Positions 46,000 through 54,793 of a DNA stretch of 64,000 bases are shown piece by piece (position 1 is the stretch's first letter; each line of letters opens with the position of its first letter). The translations under genes and the position numbers were made by a program. The notes under the pieces were generated by a model. The model was not told where the DNA came from. It worked only from the letters and a program-made list of their open reading frames with translations, and searched no databases. The stretch is from Blautia hominis (GTDB lineage Bacteria > Bacillota > Clostridia > Lachnospirales > Lachnospiraceae). The DNA is taken from assembly GCA_002270465.1 (NCBI GenBank), contig NQOF01000007.1, positions 302,326-366,325 of the forward strand, written 5' to 3'.

Positions 46000-46565
46000 T
46001 TATTGTTCCTCCTTATAGTAAAATTTTCTTCACCTCAACTATGCATCTCTTTATACTTTAAACAATAACTTCTGTTTTGTCTTGTATTAACGTGATTTTT
46101 ATGTATAAATTTTAATATTTTCATCTGTCATTTACAGCTTTATCCTCTACCCGCTTACACCCATAATAAGGCATGCAGATTTTAACTACATATCTGCACA
46201 CCTCATTTTTCATCTCTGAATCTTCTTGGTTTAATCAGTCCGGTATCAGTATTCTGTATAAATATTCTTTCTGTTATTCCCCCAGCGTTGACGGTGTGAG
46301 ATTTTTTCTGTAAATTCAGATCTTCTATGATAATAGATGCGGCTTGACAGCAGTTTTCTGCTGTTGAGCCTTTGTTTATTTAATAGCAAAAATAAGCTGG
46401 CATGTCAAGACCGCCCAGAAAAATCTGTTATTAACTTGTGATAATGTCTCCTTAGGAATCACTTGAGTTCATGTCTCTTTTTGGTAAAATATAAAAGCTA
46501 TGAACTATGAAAGAAGGTATGATTACACGGGAGTTTGACACATCAATAATTATAAAAGTACGCTC
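46000..46565. other. AT-rich intergenic region before the IS elements
   Basis: It holds the promoter of the minus-strand mannosidase gene on the left and, from about 46500, sequence that is probably the left end of the IS1634-type element. I see no gene, and could not fix the element's exact end by inverted repeats. Confidence 0.5.
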
Positions 46566-46591
46566 AAGCCTTATGCTAGGCTTATTTTTTT
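46566..46591 (+). terminator. Terminator hairpin just upstream of the IS1634-type transposase
   Basis: AAGCCT / AGGCTT stem followed by seven T on the plus strand. It would stop outside transcription entering the transposase gene, a common self-limiting arrangement in insertion sequences. Confidence 0.65.
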
Positions 46592-46663
46592 GTCAAATTT
46601 TTCTTTTTATTATATAGTAATATTTAGTGATGCGTGGTATACCTATTTATAGAGGTGATCTTT

Positions 46664-48391
46664 ATGCGAGTTACTACATCCAAATCCAAAAATTCAAAAT
46701 CTTTTTACATTACAAAGTCCTATACAAATGCACAAGGAAAAAGTACTTCAAAAACAATCCGTAAACTAGGAACTCTGAATGAGCTTTCCAAACGGTTGAA
46801 CACAGACAGGGATGGTGTCATGGCATGGGCTAAAGAAGAAGCAAAACTCGAAACCATAAAATACAACAATGAAACAGAGGAAGCTGTCGTCATGATCCCT
46901 TTCCATTCTAATAAACTTATGGACTATAGCAGGAAAAAACTTTTTTCAGGGGGATATCTTTTCCTTCAATCTATTTATTACGGCCTTAAGATGGATTCTG
47001 TCTGTAGAAAGATCAAGGAACGGTATAAGTTTGAATATGATCTAAATGCCATCCTTTCTGATCTCATTTATACCAGAGTGTTAGAGCCTTCCAGCAAGAG
47101 CTCTTCTTTCCGGGCAGCAAAACAGTTCCTTGAACCGCCTGCCTATCAGCTCCATGACGTATACCGGGCCCTTTCGATCCTTGCAAAAGAATCAGACTTC
47201 ATTCAGTCTGAAGTTTATAAGAACAGTTTTTTTCTCGGTGAAAGAAATGATAAAGTCCTCTATTATGACTGCACAAACTACTACTTTGAAATCGAACAGG
47301 AAGACGGTGACAAAAAATACGGAAGATCAAAGGAGCACCGGCCAAACCCTATTGTCCAGATGGGGCTTTTTACAGATGGGGACGGACTTCCGCTTGCGTT
47401 TTCTATTTTCCCCGGAAACCAGAACGAGCAGAGGTCATTGAAGCCTTTGGAACTCAAGCTACTTCAGCAATTCGGCTGCCAAAGATTTATTTACTGCAGC
47501 GATGCCGGTCTTGCTTCTGAGGATAACCGTTTTTTTAATCATTTAGGAAATCGTGCGTTTATTGTTACTCAGTCCATCAAAAAGCTCCCAAGCCAAGAGC
47601 GGGAATGGGCTTTAGACAGGAGCGGATTTAAACGTTTATCCGATGACGCTCCTATTGATATCGCACAACCGGATGCGGAAGATAAACAGGGACTCTTTTA
47701 TAAAGATGAACCTTATACAACCAAAAAGCTTCACCAGAGACTGATCATAACCTATTCACCCAAATATGCTGCCTATCGGAAAGCAGTTCGTGCGGAACAG
47801 ATCGCCCGTGCTGAAAAAATGGTTTCCAATGGTTCCTTCAAAAAACAGCACAAAAATCCAAATGATCCGGCAAGGTTTGTGAATAAAGCTGCTGTGACTG
47901 AAGAGGGAGAAAAGGCAGGCATCCATTATTATCTTGATACCGATAAGATTGCGGTAGAAGAAAAATATGATGGACTTTATGCAGTGTGTACTGATCTGTT
48001 AGATGATGATGTCCCGGATATCTTAAAAGTAAGCGAAGGAAGGTGGCAGATTGAAGAATGTTTTAGGACCATGAAAACAGATTTCGAGGCAAGACCTGTT
48101 TATCTTGCCCGTGAAGACCGGATAAGAGCACATTTTCTTACCTGTTTTCTCGCCTTGCTGCACTTCAGGCTGTTGAAACGTTCATTGTGTAACACGTATA
48201 CGACAGAAGAATTGCTTCAGAACCTAAAAGACATAAACTTCGCTGATATAGAAGATCAGGGATTCATGCCAATATATGAACGAACAACAATGACGGATGA
48301 TCTTCATCAGGCATGTAGATTTCGTTCAGACTATCAGTTTATAACAAAACGGAAAATGAAAGAGATCCAGAAAAAAAGTAAAAGGAGATAA
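46664..48391 (+). CDS. IS1634-family transposase (IS4-like DDE)
   Basis: A 575-residue transposase. The likely catalytic acidic residues lie in LYYDCTNYYFEI (first Asp), FIYCSDAGLASEDNR (second Asp) and WQIEECFRTMKTDF (Glu). The frame is intact, so the element may still be active. The ATG at 46664 has GAGGTGAT upstream; a GTG 30 bases earlier lacks a site. A decayed relative lies at 56885-57600. Confidence 0.9.
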   Translation: MRVTTSKSKNSKSFYITKSYTNAQGKSTSKTIRKLGTLNELSKRLNTDRDGVMAWAKEEAKLETIKYNNETEEAVVMIPFHSNKLMDYSRKKLFSGGYLFLQSIYYGLKMDSVCRKIKERYKFEYDLNAILSDLIYTRVLEPSSKSSSFRAAKQFLEPPAYQLHDVYRALSILAKESDFIQSEVYKNSFFLGERNDKVLYYDCTNYYFEIEQEDGDKKYGRSKEHRPNPIVQMGLFTDGDGLPLAFSIFPGNQNEQRSLKPLELKLLQQFGCQRFIYCSDAGLASEDNRFFNHLGNRAFIVTQSIKKLPSQEREWALDRSGFKRLSDDAPIDIAQPDAEDKQGLFYKDEPYTTKKLHQRLIITYSPKYAAYRKAVRAEQIARAEKMVSNGSFKKQHKNPNDPARFVNKAAVTEEGEKAGIHYYLDTDKIAVEEKYDGLYAVCTDLLDDDVPDILKVSEGRWQIEECFRTMKTDFEARPVYLAREDRIRAHFLTCFLALLHFRLLKRSLCNTYTTEELLQNLKDINFADIEDQGFMPIYERTTMTDDLHQACRFRSDYQFITKRKMKEIQKKSKRR

Positions 48392-48506
48392 AACATTACT
48401 ATATTTCATATTTTGGTACAAAATGCCACAAGCCCTTGTAAATGATATGCTCCCTATATAGTAGACAGATGAAATATGAAAAATCTACTATATAAGGAGC
48501 ATTTCT

Positions 48507-49193
48507 ATGTCCAGGAAAAGATATGATGAAGAGTTTAAGAGAAAAGTCATTAAAGAGCACGAAGCAGCGGGAATCTCATGCTACCAGCTGGGGCAGACAT
48601 ATGGTGTAGATGCTAAATGTGTAAGAAGCTGGTGCAGATTGTATAAACAGTTTGGCGATGCTTATCTGACTGCCAACCATTCAAATCTTAATTACTCGGC
48701 AGAGTTTAAGCAGCAGGTAGTTAACGCTTATCTTGCAGGAGGGAAGACATATCAATCGGTAGCAGCTGAATACGAAATATTTGCACCAACTACTGTCAGA
48801 CAATGGGTAATGATGTATAATAACCATGAAGAATTAATGGATTCAAGGCCGGAGGGATCATTTGACATGGTTAAAGATACAACACGAAAAACAACATTAG
48901 AGGAACGTATACGGATTGTGGAGCATTGTATTGCGAACAATAATAATTATGCATTAAGCGCCAGAGAATTCCAGGTTTCCTATGGACAGGTTTATTCATG
49001 GGTAAAAAAATACAATTCCGGTGGAGCGGAAAAACTGGTTGACCGACGTGGCAAGTCAAAATCTGAGGAGACTTTATCGGAACAGGAATGTCTTCAGATT
49101 GAAAACCGAATGTTACGAGCTGAAAATAAAAAGCAGCAGATGGAGATTGATTTCTTAAAAAAACTCGAAGAAATAGAGCGGAGGCGATTTTAG
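48507..49193 (+). CDS. IS3-family transposase OrfA
   Basis: A 228-residue protein with two helix-turn-helix units (about 1-60 and 60-115), a third in the second half, and a C-terminal leucine-zipper coiled coil (about 190-225). It binds the element ends. A run of seven A at 49157-49163 near its 3' end is the likely -1 slippage site by which OrfAB is made in this family; orfB reads in that -1 frame. Confidence 0.9.
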   Translation: MSRKRYDEEFKRKVIKEHEAAGISCYQLGQTYGVDAKCVRSWCRLYKQFGDAYLTANHSNLNYSAEFKQQVVNAYLAGGKTYQSVAAEYEIFAPTTVRQWVMMYNNHEELMDSRPEGSFDMVKDTTRKTTLEERIRIVEHCIANNNNYALSAREFQVSYGQVYSWVKKYNSGGAEKLVDRRGKSKSEETLSEQECLQIENRMLRAENKKQQMEIDFLKKLEEIERRRF

Positions 49194-50059
49194 AAAGAAC
49201 ACAGCATTTAACTGCATATCTTACAATCAAGGAATTAACAGGAGAACACAACGGTTATTCCGTAATAGAATTGTGCAGATTAGGGGGAGTAAGCCGTGCC
49301 GCTTATTATAAATGGCTGAATCACACGGATAGCCCAAATGATGCGCTGAATAAAAGGATCGCTGAAAGAATCGAATCTATGCATACAGAACATCCAGATA
49401 TGGGATACCGGCGTTTGCGGGATGCCCTCGAACATGATGAAGACATCTGTGTGAACGAGAAACGGGTATTACGCATCTGCCGTAAAAAGAAGATCCAATC
49501 CATCGTGAAAGGCCGTCATAATTGCTGTACAAAACCGACATCAGACCCGGCTTATGTAGCAGAGAATATATTGAACCGTGAGTTTGGGGCAGAAAGACCG
49601 AATGAAAAATGTGTAACAGATGTCACAGAATTCAAATATGGGGTTGGTACAGAGACAGCAGGTAAAATATATCTAAGTGCCATCATTGACCTTTGTGATA
49701 AGAGACCAGTTTCTTATATAATTAGCGATCATAATGACAATCCGCTGGTATTTGACACCTTCGATTATGCAATAAAGGAAAATCCGGATGTACATCCGCT
49801 GTTCCATTCAGTCAGAGGCTATCAATATACAAGCAACGATTTTCGCCAGAGAATAGTGAAGGCAGGTATGAGACAAAGTATGTCACGAGTTGCAAGGTGT
49901 ATTGACAATGGACCGATGGAAGGTTTCTGGGGCCTGATGAAAAGGGAGATGTATTATACGAAAAATATGCAGCGAAGGAAGAACTGATAGCGGCCATCCA
50001 TCCATGATTATATGAATTATTACACGAACAAACGTGTCAAAGAAAGCTGGAAATACTAA
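49158..50059 (+). pseudogene. IS3-family transposase OrfB, inactivated
   Basis: The frame begins at the slippage run and encodes the integrase core: first Asp in CVTDVTEFKY and Glu in NGPMEGFWG. The second catalytic Asp, normally in HSDRG, is replaced by Val (HSVRGYQYT, near 49805-49820). A single-base deletion near 49962 then brings an early stop at 49985, and a 4-bp CCAT duplication near 50000 restores the original frame up to KESWKY and the true stop at 50057. Three independent lesions mean that this copy cannot supply transposase. Confidence 0.88.
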
Positions 50060-50217
50060 CACCGACAGAGTATCACCAAAAAATGATGTTAGCAGCGTAA
50101 AAATGCCGCCCTGTTACGGGCGGCAAAAGCCAAAATTTTTCGATATTTAAAATGTCTACTTGACGGGTAGCACACCATTTATGCGGGTTCGCAGATTTTT
50201 TTTCTTCATTAACTGTC

Positions 50218-50345
50218 AAAAACAGGATAGTATATTCAGTTTATCTAAAATTTATAGTCGTGATACTCTATATAGATTTGATGAAAAACCATATGATTTT
50301 AAAGATGGAAAATATGTATTATTTATTCCTAATAATGACAGTTGA
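50218..50345 (+). pseudogene. C-terminal gene fragment (unknown family), copy A
   Basis: The last 42 codons of an unidentified gene, including SRDTLYRFDEKPYDF and KYVLFIPNNDS before the stop. The 5' part has been cut away at the IS3 right end. A degenerate copy of the same tail lies in inverted orientation at 60519-60640. I do not recognise the family. Confidence 0.55.
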
Positions 50346-50883
50346 ATAAAACAACAAGTTAAACATGCTATTATCCTTTAAAGTAGTTTCTCAGGGCCTA
50401 TTGCCGCTAATATTGTATTTTGAAATGTGAACATTATTTAAAAAAAGCAAATGTAAATTTTATTGTTCAAGACTATTTTAGTAATGAATAGTAGCTAAAG
50501 GATTATGCGTTTGTAGAGGTGACTTTTCGAGAAGGGATGTAAAGGAGGGCTTCGTGTTTCCGAATGTTGTAAAATATACGTGGTAATGTCCCGATGTTAA
50601 TTTATATTCGGGTGGCAATAATAATAGGAGTGGTAAATATGAGATTCACTAGGATGAAGATATCTTTGTTAGATATGCGTGCTTAGAAAGTACAAGTTAA
50701 TTGGCAAGAGAAAAGGCGTTTAGAAGAATGGAAGACGCTTATTATTACTTGAAATTACACAAAAGGCAATATCTCCTGTTTATTTGAGACTACTTTAAGA
50801 AAAAAAGGAAACTATTAACCTTTCAACGGATGGCTAAAACCAAGTTGAAATCATTAGTAAATTAGGAAGGTGAAAATTAGAAG
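50346..50883. other. AT-rich leader region upstream of agrD
   Basis: No full gene is seen. One 15-codon open frame at 50639-50686 has a good site (AGGAGTGG) and may be a leader peptide or a relic. The promoter for agrDB should lie here, but I could not choose between several AT-rich boxes. Confidence 0.45.
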
Positions 50884-51030
50884 ATGAAAAATGTAAAAGA
50901 AAACAAAGAAAAAAAATTAGTAGCGGTAGCTAATGTAGTAGCAGATTTAACAAGGGAAGGATTTTGTTGGTTTATCTTTCATCAGCCCAAGGTGCCAAAA
51001 GCGTTGTTAGAAAAAAAGAATAAAAAATAG
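50884..51030 (+). CDS. agrD: AgrD-like cyclic autoinducer prepeptide
   Basis: A 48-residue prepeptide not listed among longer frames. It has an N-terminal amphipathic helix (KKLVAVANVVADL), the AIP core with Cys28-Trp-Phe-Ile-Phe32, and the clostridial processing tail HQPKVPKALL, followed by a lysine-rich end. By analogy to AgrD, AgrB would cleave after Phe32 and close a five-residue thiolactone ring between Cys28 and the Phe32 carboxyl. The HQPKxP tail is the hallmark of agrD in Clostridia. GGAAGGTG lies upstream. Only four bases separate it from agrB. The mature peptide's N-terminal tail length is unknown. Confidence 0.9.
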   Translation: MKNVKENKEKKLVAVANVVADLTREGFCWFIFHQPKVPKALLEKKNKK

Positions 51031-51034
51031 ATTT

Positions 51035-51646
51035 ATGAAATTGTTAGAAAAAATAATATTGGATGAGGATATGACCACATCAGAAAAAGAAATTGCACTA
51101 TACGGGGTGCATGCATTGGTCGAGATTGGAGTGTCAATCTTGGTATGTCTTGCCCTTACATCTATGATGAAGATGTATTTGGAAGGTTTAATGTTTTTTG
51201 TGATATTTATACCACTACGCTCTTTTGCAGGGGGGGTTCATTGCGATAAATGGTGGTCATGTTTGATAATGTCATCTTTTTCGTTTTGGGCAGTTTTATT
51301 TATAACAAATATGGAAATAATGAGTAATATGTGCTCCTATGTAATCAGTATGTGTTGTATAGGCGTTATAATTGCAGTTGCGCCTGTTATAAATGAAGCA
51401 AGACCTGTAGCTGAAGAGGAGTTTATGCAGTTTGCCAAACGATTATTTGTTCATTTGGGGAGTATAATAGTAATTGAAACAATATTATTCTATTTTGGCA
51501 TGCGGCATTATTTACAGTTAATAGCAGTCGTGTTGTTATTTATGGTAATGGTATTGCTATTAGGAAAAAGGAAATGGAAAAAATTAAATATACACAATAC
51601 ATACAGAGAAAAAATCTTTAAAACTGTGGAGAAAAGTGGTAATTAA
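51035..51646 (+). CDS. agrB: AgrB-like accessory gene regulator protease
   Basis: A 203-residue polytopic membrane endopeptidase of the AgrB family. The catalytic pair is His69 and Cys76 in RSFAGGVHCDKWWSCLIMS, seven residues apart as in known AgrB proteins. Five or six transmembrane helices are predicted. It removes the C-terminal tail of AgrD and forms the thiolactone before export. It is intact and directly coupled to agrD. No agrC or agrA follows; the probable partners lie at 60979-62972. Confidence 0.93.
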   Translation: MKLLEKIILDEDMTTSEKEIALYGVHALVEIGVSILVCLALTSMMKMYLEGLMFFVIFIPLRSFAGGVHCDKWWSCLIMSSFSFWAVLFITNMEIMSNMCSYVISMCCIGVIIAVAPVINEARPVAEEEFMQFAKRLFVHLGSIIVIETILFYFGMRHYLQLIAVVLLFMVMVLLLGKRKWKKLNIHNTYREKIFKTVEKSGN

Positions 51647-51784
51647 AATTGTATTATATTTAGAGACTAAAAACAGTAGGTTTGGTAAGTGACAATCAAA
51701 AAATATGAGTTTTTTGGGCTGTAAAATAAATTCTTCATTAAGAACTGCAAATGTTCCATAGCCAGTACCTGACTAAAAATAATG

Positions 51785-52165
51785 TTATCCTTTGAGGACG
51801 GCAGATATAAACAAACTTAATCAGTTTTCAGATGCCTTTTTGGTAGCGGTATTTCGGCAGTGTCCTGGATTACGGAAGCAGCGCTTCGACATAGAGTAGA
51901 TATTCTGGTTCTCCAGTTCTTCAAAAGGTAACGGAAATATTTATGAGGTTTTAGCCTGTTTGTCTTCGCTGTCTTGGCAATGCTGTATGCGATCGCATTT
52001 GCTTTTGCTCCACTGACTGAATCAATTTGGAACCAGTTGTTGCGCTTATGTTCTTAAGAACATAAGCGCAACAACTGGTTGTTTTGCGATATGCTGAATG
52101 TGCCCAGGCGTATATATAATGGTAGAGATGGCATAAGCAAATGGAGTAAACGTCTATCACTATCT
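51785..52165 (-). pseudogene. IS66 transposase C-terminal remnant
   Basis: On the minus strand, broken frames encode NNWFQIDSVSGAKANA, then SIAKTAKTNRLKPHKYFRYLL, the conserved C-terminal region of IS66 TnpC. Frameshifts and a 50-bp palindromic insertion interrupt it. No ends are recognisable. Confidence 0.65.
52031..52080. repeat. Perfect 50-bp palindrome
   Basis: Two 25-bp arms (left arm begins AACCAGTTGTTGCGC and ends TTCTT) meet with no loop and no mismatch. The right arm matches the IS66 coding remnant (RNNW codons), so the left arm is an inverted duplication of it. It has no T-run and is not a plausible terminator. Confidence 0.95.
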
Positions 52166-52669
52166 CATCTATCTCATCTATCTTATTGAAAATGTCAAAT
52201 GATAGTATGAATGATAAGGACTTCGAATTTCAGCCACCATGGAATGAGGCTGTGAAATTCGAGATCAAACGCCGAACCACAAACTCAAATACAAATCAAT
52301 CATATATGAATTGCCAAGGTACTCCGGTTACAGAAAAGTAGCCGGATATTTTTTCGTCAATATCGGAAATTTAAGCTTTTACTCTTAAGCAATAGAAATT
52401 CGTTTAAATCCTGTTTTGGGAATTTTCCATTAAAGGTTTTTTTGAGTTATTGGACATATCTATAATATTTATTTTTTATTTTAAGACATGTTTAAAATAA
52501 AAGGGATAAGTTGTTGAAAAACATCGAATAGAAATATTGATTAATGAAAAATAGATAAGAAAAATGTAACATAATCTGAAAAGGATATTCTACAAAAAAA
52601 TGACACACTGAGTGACTTTAAATATATGTTTGACATTATATAATAGATGGTGACTTGCAGGAGGTAGAT

Positions 52670-53001
52670 AAAATGACGGAAAATACAAATTTAGGGGATG
52701 CCATTAGAACTTTGCGGAAAGCAAGAAGTTTGACAAGAGCTGAATTAACTGAAAAGGTTGGAATAAGCGAATCTCATATGAACAAAATTGAAGCGGGTTC
52801 AAGAAAGCCAGGTATTAATACATATCAAAGAATTATGGAGTAGCTGGGAGCTGTTTTATTATAAAAAATACCGAGGATTCATTGAAAGGAAAGTGTGTAA
52901 AAAAGGCACAAAAAATACTTTGGGAAAGTACAGATGAACAAGCCATTTTTTTGATTAATATATTAGAATATATTTCTAAAAATCTTATTTATTTTAATTA
53001 A
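52670..53001 (+). pseudogene. XRE-family regulator, broken
   Basis: The start (RBS GGAGGT) encodes a helix-turn-helix: LGDAIRTLRKARSLTRAEL and VGISESHMNKIEAGSRKPG. The frame is cut by a TAG after ME at about 52841 and needs a -1 shift near 52861 to continue through KCVKKAQKILWESTDEQAIF to the stop at 52999. The downstream part is otherwise open. Gene is non-functional unless the short form still binds DNA. Confidence 0.8.
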
Positions 53002-53559
53002 AGTGTAGACCATTATCGGTCTACCAAAACATATTTGTTTTGAGAATATGTTTTGGTAGGCTGACAATCAGCCAGAAAACATTGAAAATTAAATATCGGT
53101 ATGGTGATATTTTTTTAAATATAATATGTCATATTTGACGTTAAAAATATCTTGGAGGATACAAAACATTTGGAACACTTTTTATGAGTGATGAGGGGCA
53201 ATGAGCTGCGCGAAGATACATTTGTCGGCAATACATAAATTTTATGTGTTGTGGATCAAACAAGGAATCGTAACAGATGAAGAAAAAGTGTGAGCGGCAC
53301 CCCGGCTGGGTTATCGGTGGCAGATAACCTGAAACACTGAATGATAATGATACCTTTACCGACGAAAACACAGTAACCAGGGTAGCGTCTGGGACATGTT
53401 GCAGCAGGGTGTCAGGTGGCCGCCAGGCCAGTCCTACATACTCCCGTCACACCGGGGTGAGATAATTAAAATCCATGCCGGGTGTTTTTGGTACCGGCAT
53501 GGTGTATGAAATTATATAGAAAGGATTAAATTGTAGAAAACAAAATATTAGATTGCTTA
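53002..53559. other. Non-coding stretch with a higher-GC island
   Basis: From about 53150 to 53520 the base composition rises above the AT-rich surroundings and small broken frames appear on the plus strand, but I recognise no family. A perfect hairpin CCATGCCGG / CCGGCATGG with a T-rich loop lies at 53473-53502. Confidence 0.4.
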
Positions 53560-53643
53560 ATGGTGGCGATATTTGTGATTGATTTTGTATTTGCACTATT
53601 GGTTCCACCTTTGCTCATAGCCAGCTTCTTTATGGTGTTTTAA
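53560..53643 (+). CDS. Possible small hydrophobic peptide (27 aa)
   Basis: A 27-codon frame encoding a single hydrophobic helix (IDFVFALLVPPLLIASFFMVF). No strong RBS is seen. It is followed immediately by a long hairpin at 53654-53696. Size and context recall type I toxin peptides or small membrane proteins of conjugative elements, but this is weak evidence. Confidence 0.35.
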   Translation: MVAIFVIDFVFALLVPPLLIASFFMVF

Positions 53644-53653
53644 TAGTTCATTT

Positions 53654-53696
53654 CAGGGATAGGCAGAGAAGCAAAGGTTTTCTCTGTCTATCCCTG
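53654..53696 (+). terminator. Long hairpin upstream of the recombinase-like gene
   Basis: CAGGGATAG and CAGAGAA pair with TTCTCTG and CTATCCCTG around a short loop. The T-run after it is absent, so it may be a structured leader instead of a terminator. Confidence 0.45.
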
Positions 53697-53732
53697 GAAT
53701 GAAGCCGGGAATTTATAAAGGAGGTAGCGTAC

Positions 53733-54290
53733 ATGGAGAATTTATTACTAAGCGTACTTACAGATGAGAAAAAAACACCACAGCAGAATACATTATCTAT
53801 TACTGATTTGTGGAGTGATATAGAATGTTCAATATGCAAACAAAAAAAGGAGCATACATATGCAGTGATTTATACCAGATTCTCATCTTACAGAAATGCA
53901 GAAAGATTTTTGACGTATGAAAGAGACAAAGGTATACAATACTGTGAACTTCAGGAGTATCAGGTGTATGCAATAGCAGAATCTGTTGAAAATAAGAGTA
54001 TTACAGAAGACGTGGCTATAAAGAAGATTCTGGATTTAGCAGAAAAAGGTATGATTGATGTTGTTGTATTAACATCAGTGAGCGGATTGTTACGGTATCC
54101 TGAAGATACATTTTGGTTCTTTGATAAACTCTATGAATTTGGAGTTATAGTTGACTTGATCGGTTTTGGAAACTTGGATAAAGCAATTTTTAATGTATAT
54201 ATTGAGGAAAGCAAAAAACAGGAGCAGGCATTTCAAGAAATGTTGACGGCATTTGTAGGTCAATGGGTGAACAGAGAAGGGGGCATATAG
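53733..54290 (+). CDS. Small serine-recombinase-like protein (resolvase domain only)
   Basis: A 185-residue protein whose central part fits a resolvase catalytic domain: YAVIYTRFSSYRNAER (candidate nucleophile Ser in YTRFSS), then a long helix and GMIDVVVLTSVSGLLRYPEDT, where recombinases have iDvvvv..lsRl.R. The usual Arg of SRLxR is replaced (SGLLR). The C-terminal recombinase and zinc-ribbon DNA-binding domains are missing, yet the frame ends cleanly and has a strong RBS (AAAGGAGGT). It may be an accessory protein of an integrative element or a domesticated, inactive recombinase. Confidence 0.6.
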   Translation: MENLLLSVLTDEKKTPQQNTLSITDLWSDIECSICKQKKEHTYAVIYTRFSSYRNAERFLTYERDKGIQYCELQEYQVYAIAESVENKSITEDVAIKKILDLAEKGMIDVVVLTSVSGLLRYPEDTFWFFDKLYEFGVIVDLIGFGNLDKAIFNVYIEESKKQEQAFQEMLTAFVGQWVNREGGI

Positions 54291-54293
54291 CAT

Positions 54294-54541
54294 ATGTTGA
54301 CGAGGGAAGAGCTCTTACATATGAGAAACATGTCCTTTGATGAAATTAATCCGGATGAAGTGCCGGATATCAAAGATTTAAACATAGACGTTACAAAAGC
54401 AAAAAGAGAAAAAATTCTGAGTGTTCTGGAGTCCGGGAGAAACCCATATTTTATGGTAATATTCTGGTGAAAATTGGGTTTGCATCTACGAACCGTACTA
54501 TAGAACAAGCACTGGAAAGCCTTGTGCAGGTCAAGTGGTAA
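54294..54541 (+). pseudogene. DUF6870-like small protein, frameshifted
   Basis: Begins MLTREELLHMRN and reaches SGRNPYFM, then needs a frameshift near 54450 to continue ILVKIGFASTNRTIEQALESL. This start/end pattern is that of small accessory proteins found in conjugative elements of Clostridia. It starts four bases after the recombinase-like gene. Confidence 0.6.
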
Positions 54542-54793
54542 TTCAGCAATTTGATGGAAAATTGTGGGGTGGACAGAGAAAAAATTCTATGGTAAGATCT
54601 CATCTTTGACACATGTGAGATAATAAAAGTGCCACAAGCTCAGTATTTTGGTGTGCTACCCGTCAAGTAGACATTTTAAATATCGAAAAATTTGGGAGTG
54701 TAAGATAAAGTGTGTAAGTTACCGGTAACAAAACTTACGCACTTTATTTTTATTTTAAAGTGCGGTACACTAAACGAAAGGATGAAAGGATTT

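Larger units (their letters stand above)
48443..50177 (+). mobile_element. IS3-family (IS150-type) insertion sequence, full-length but decayed
   Basis: A 1735-bp element. The left end TGATATGCTCCC and the right end (read inward) TGGTGTGCTACCC form imperfect inverted repeats, 17 of 24 positions matching and starting TG. Ends were set by comparison with the deleted copy at 54649-56876, where the same sequence meets different flanks. Inside are orfA and a broken orfB. No convincing target-site duplication is seen. Confidence 0.8.

Noticed and set aside
53002-53520. A structured RNA or group II intron in the higher-GC island
   Set aside because: One hairpin is clear, but no intron domain V pattern or known riboswitch core could be seen.
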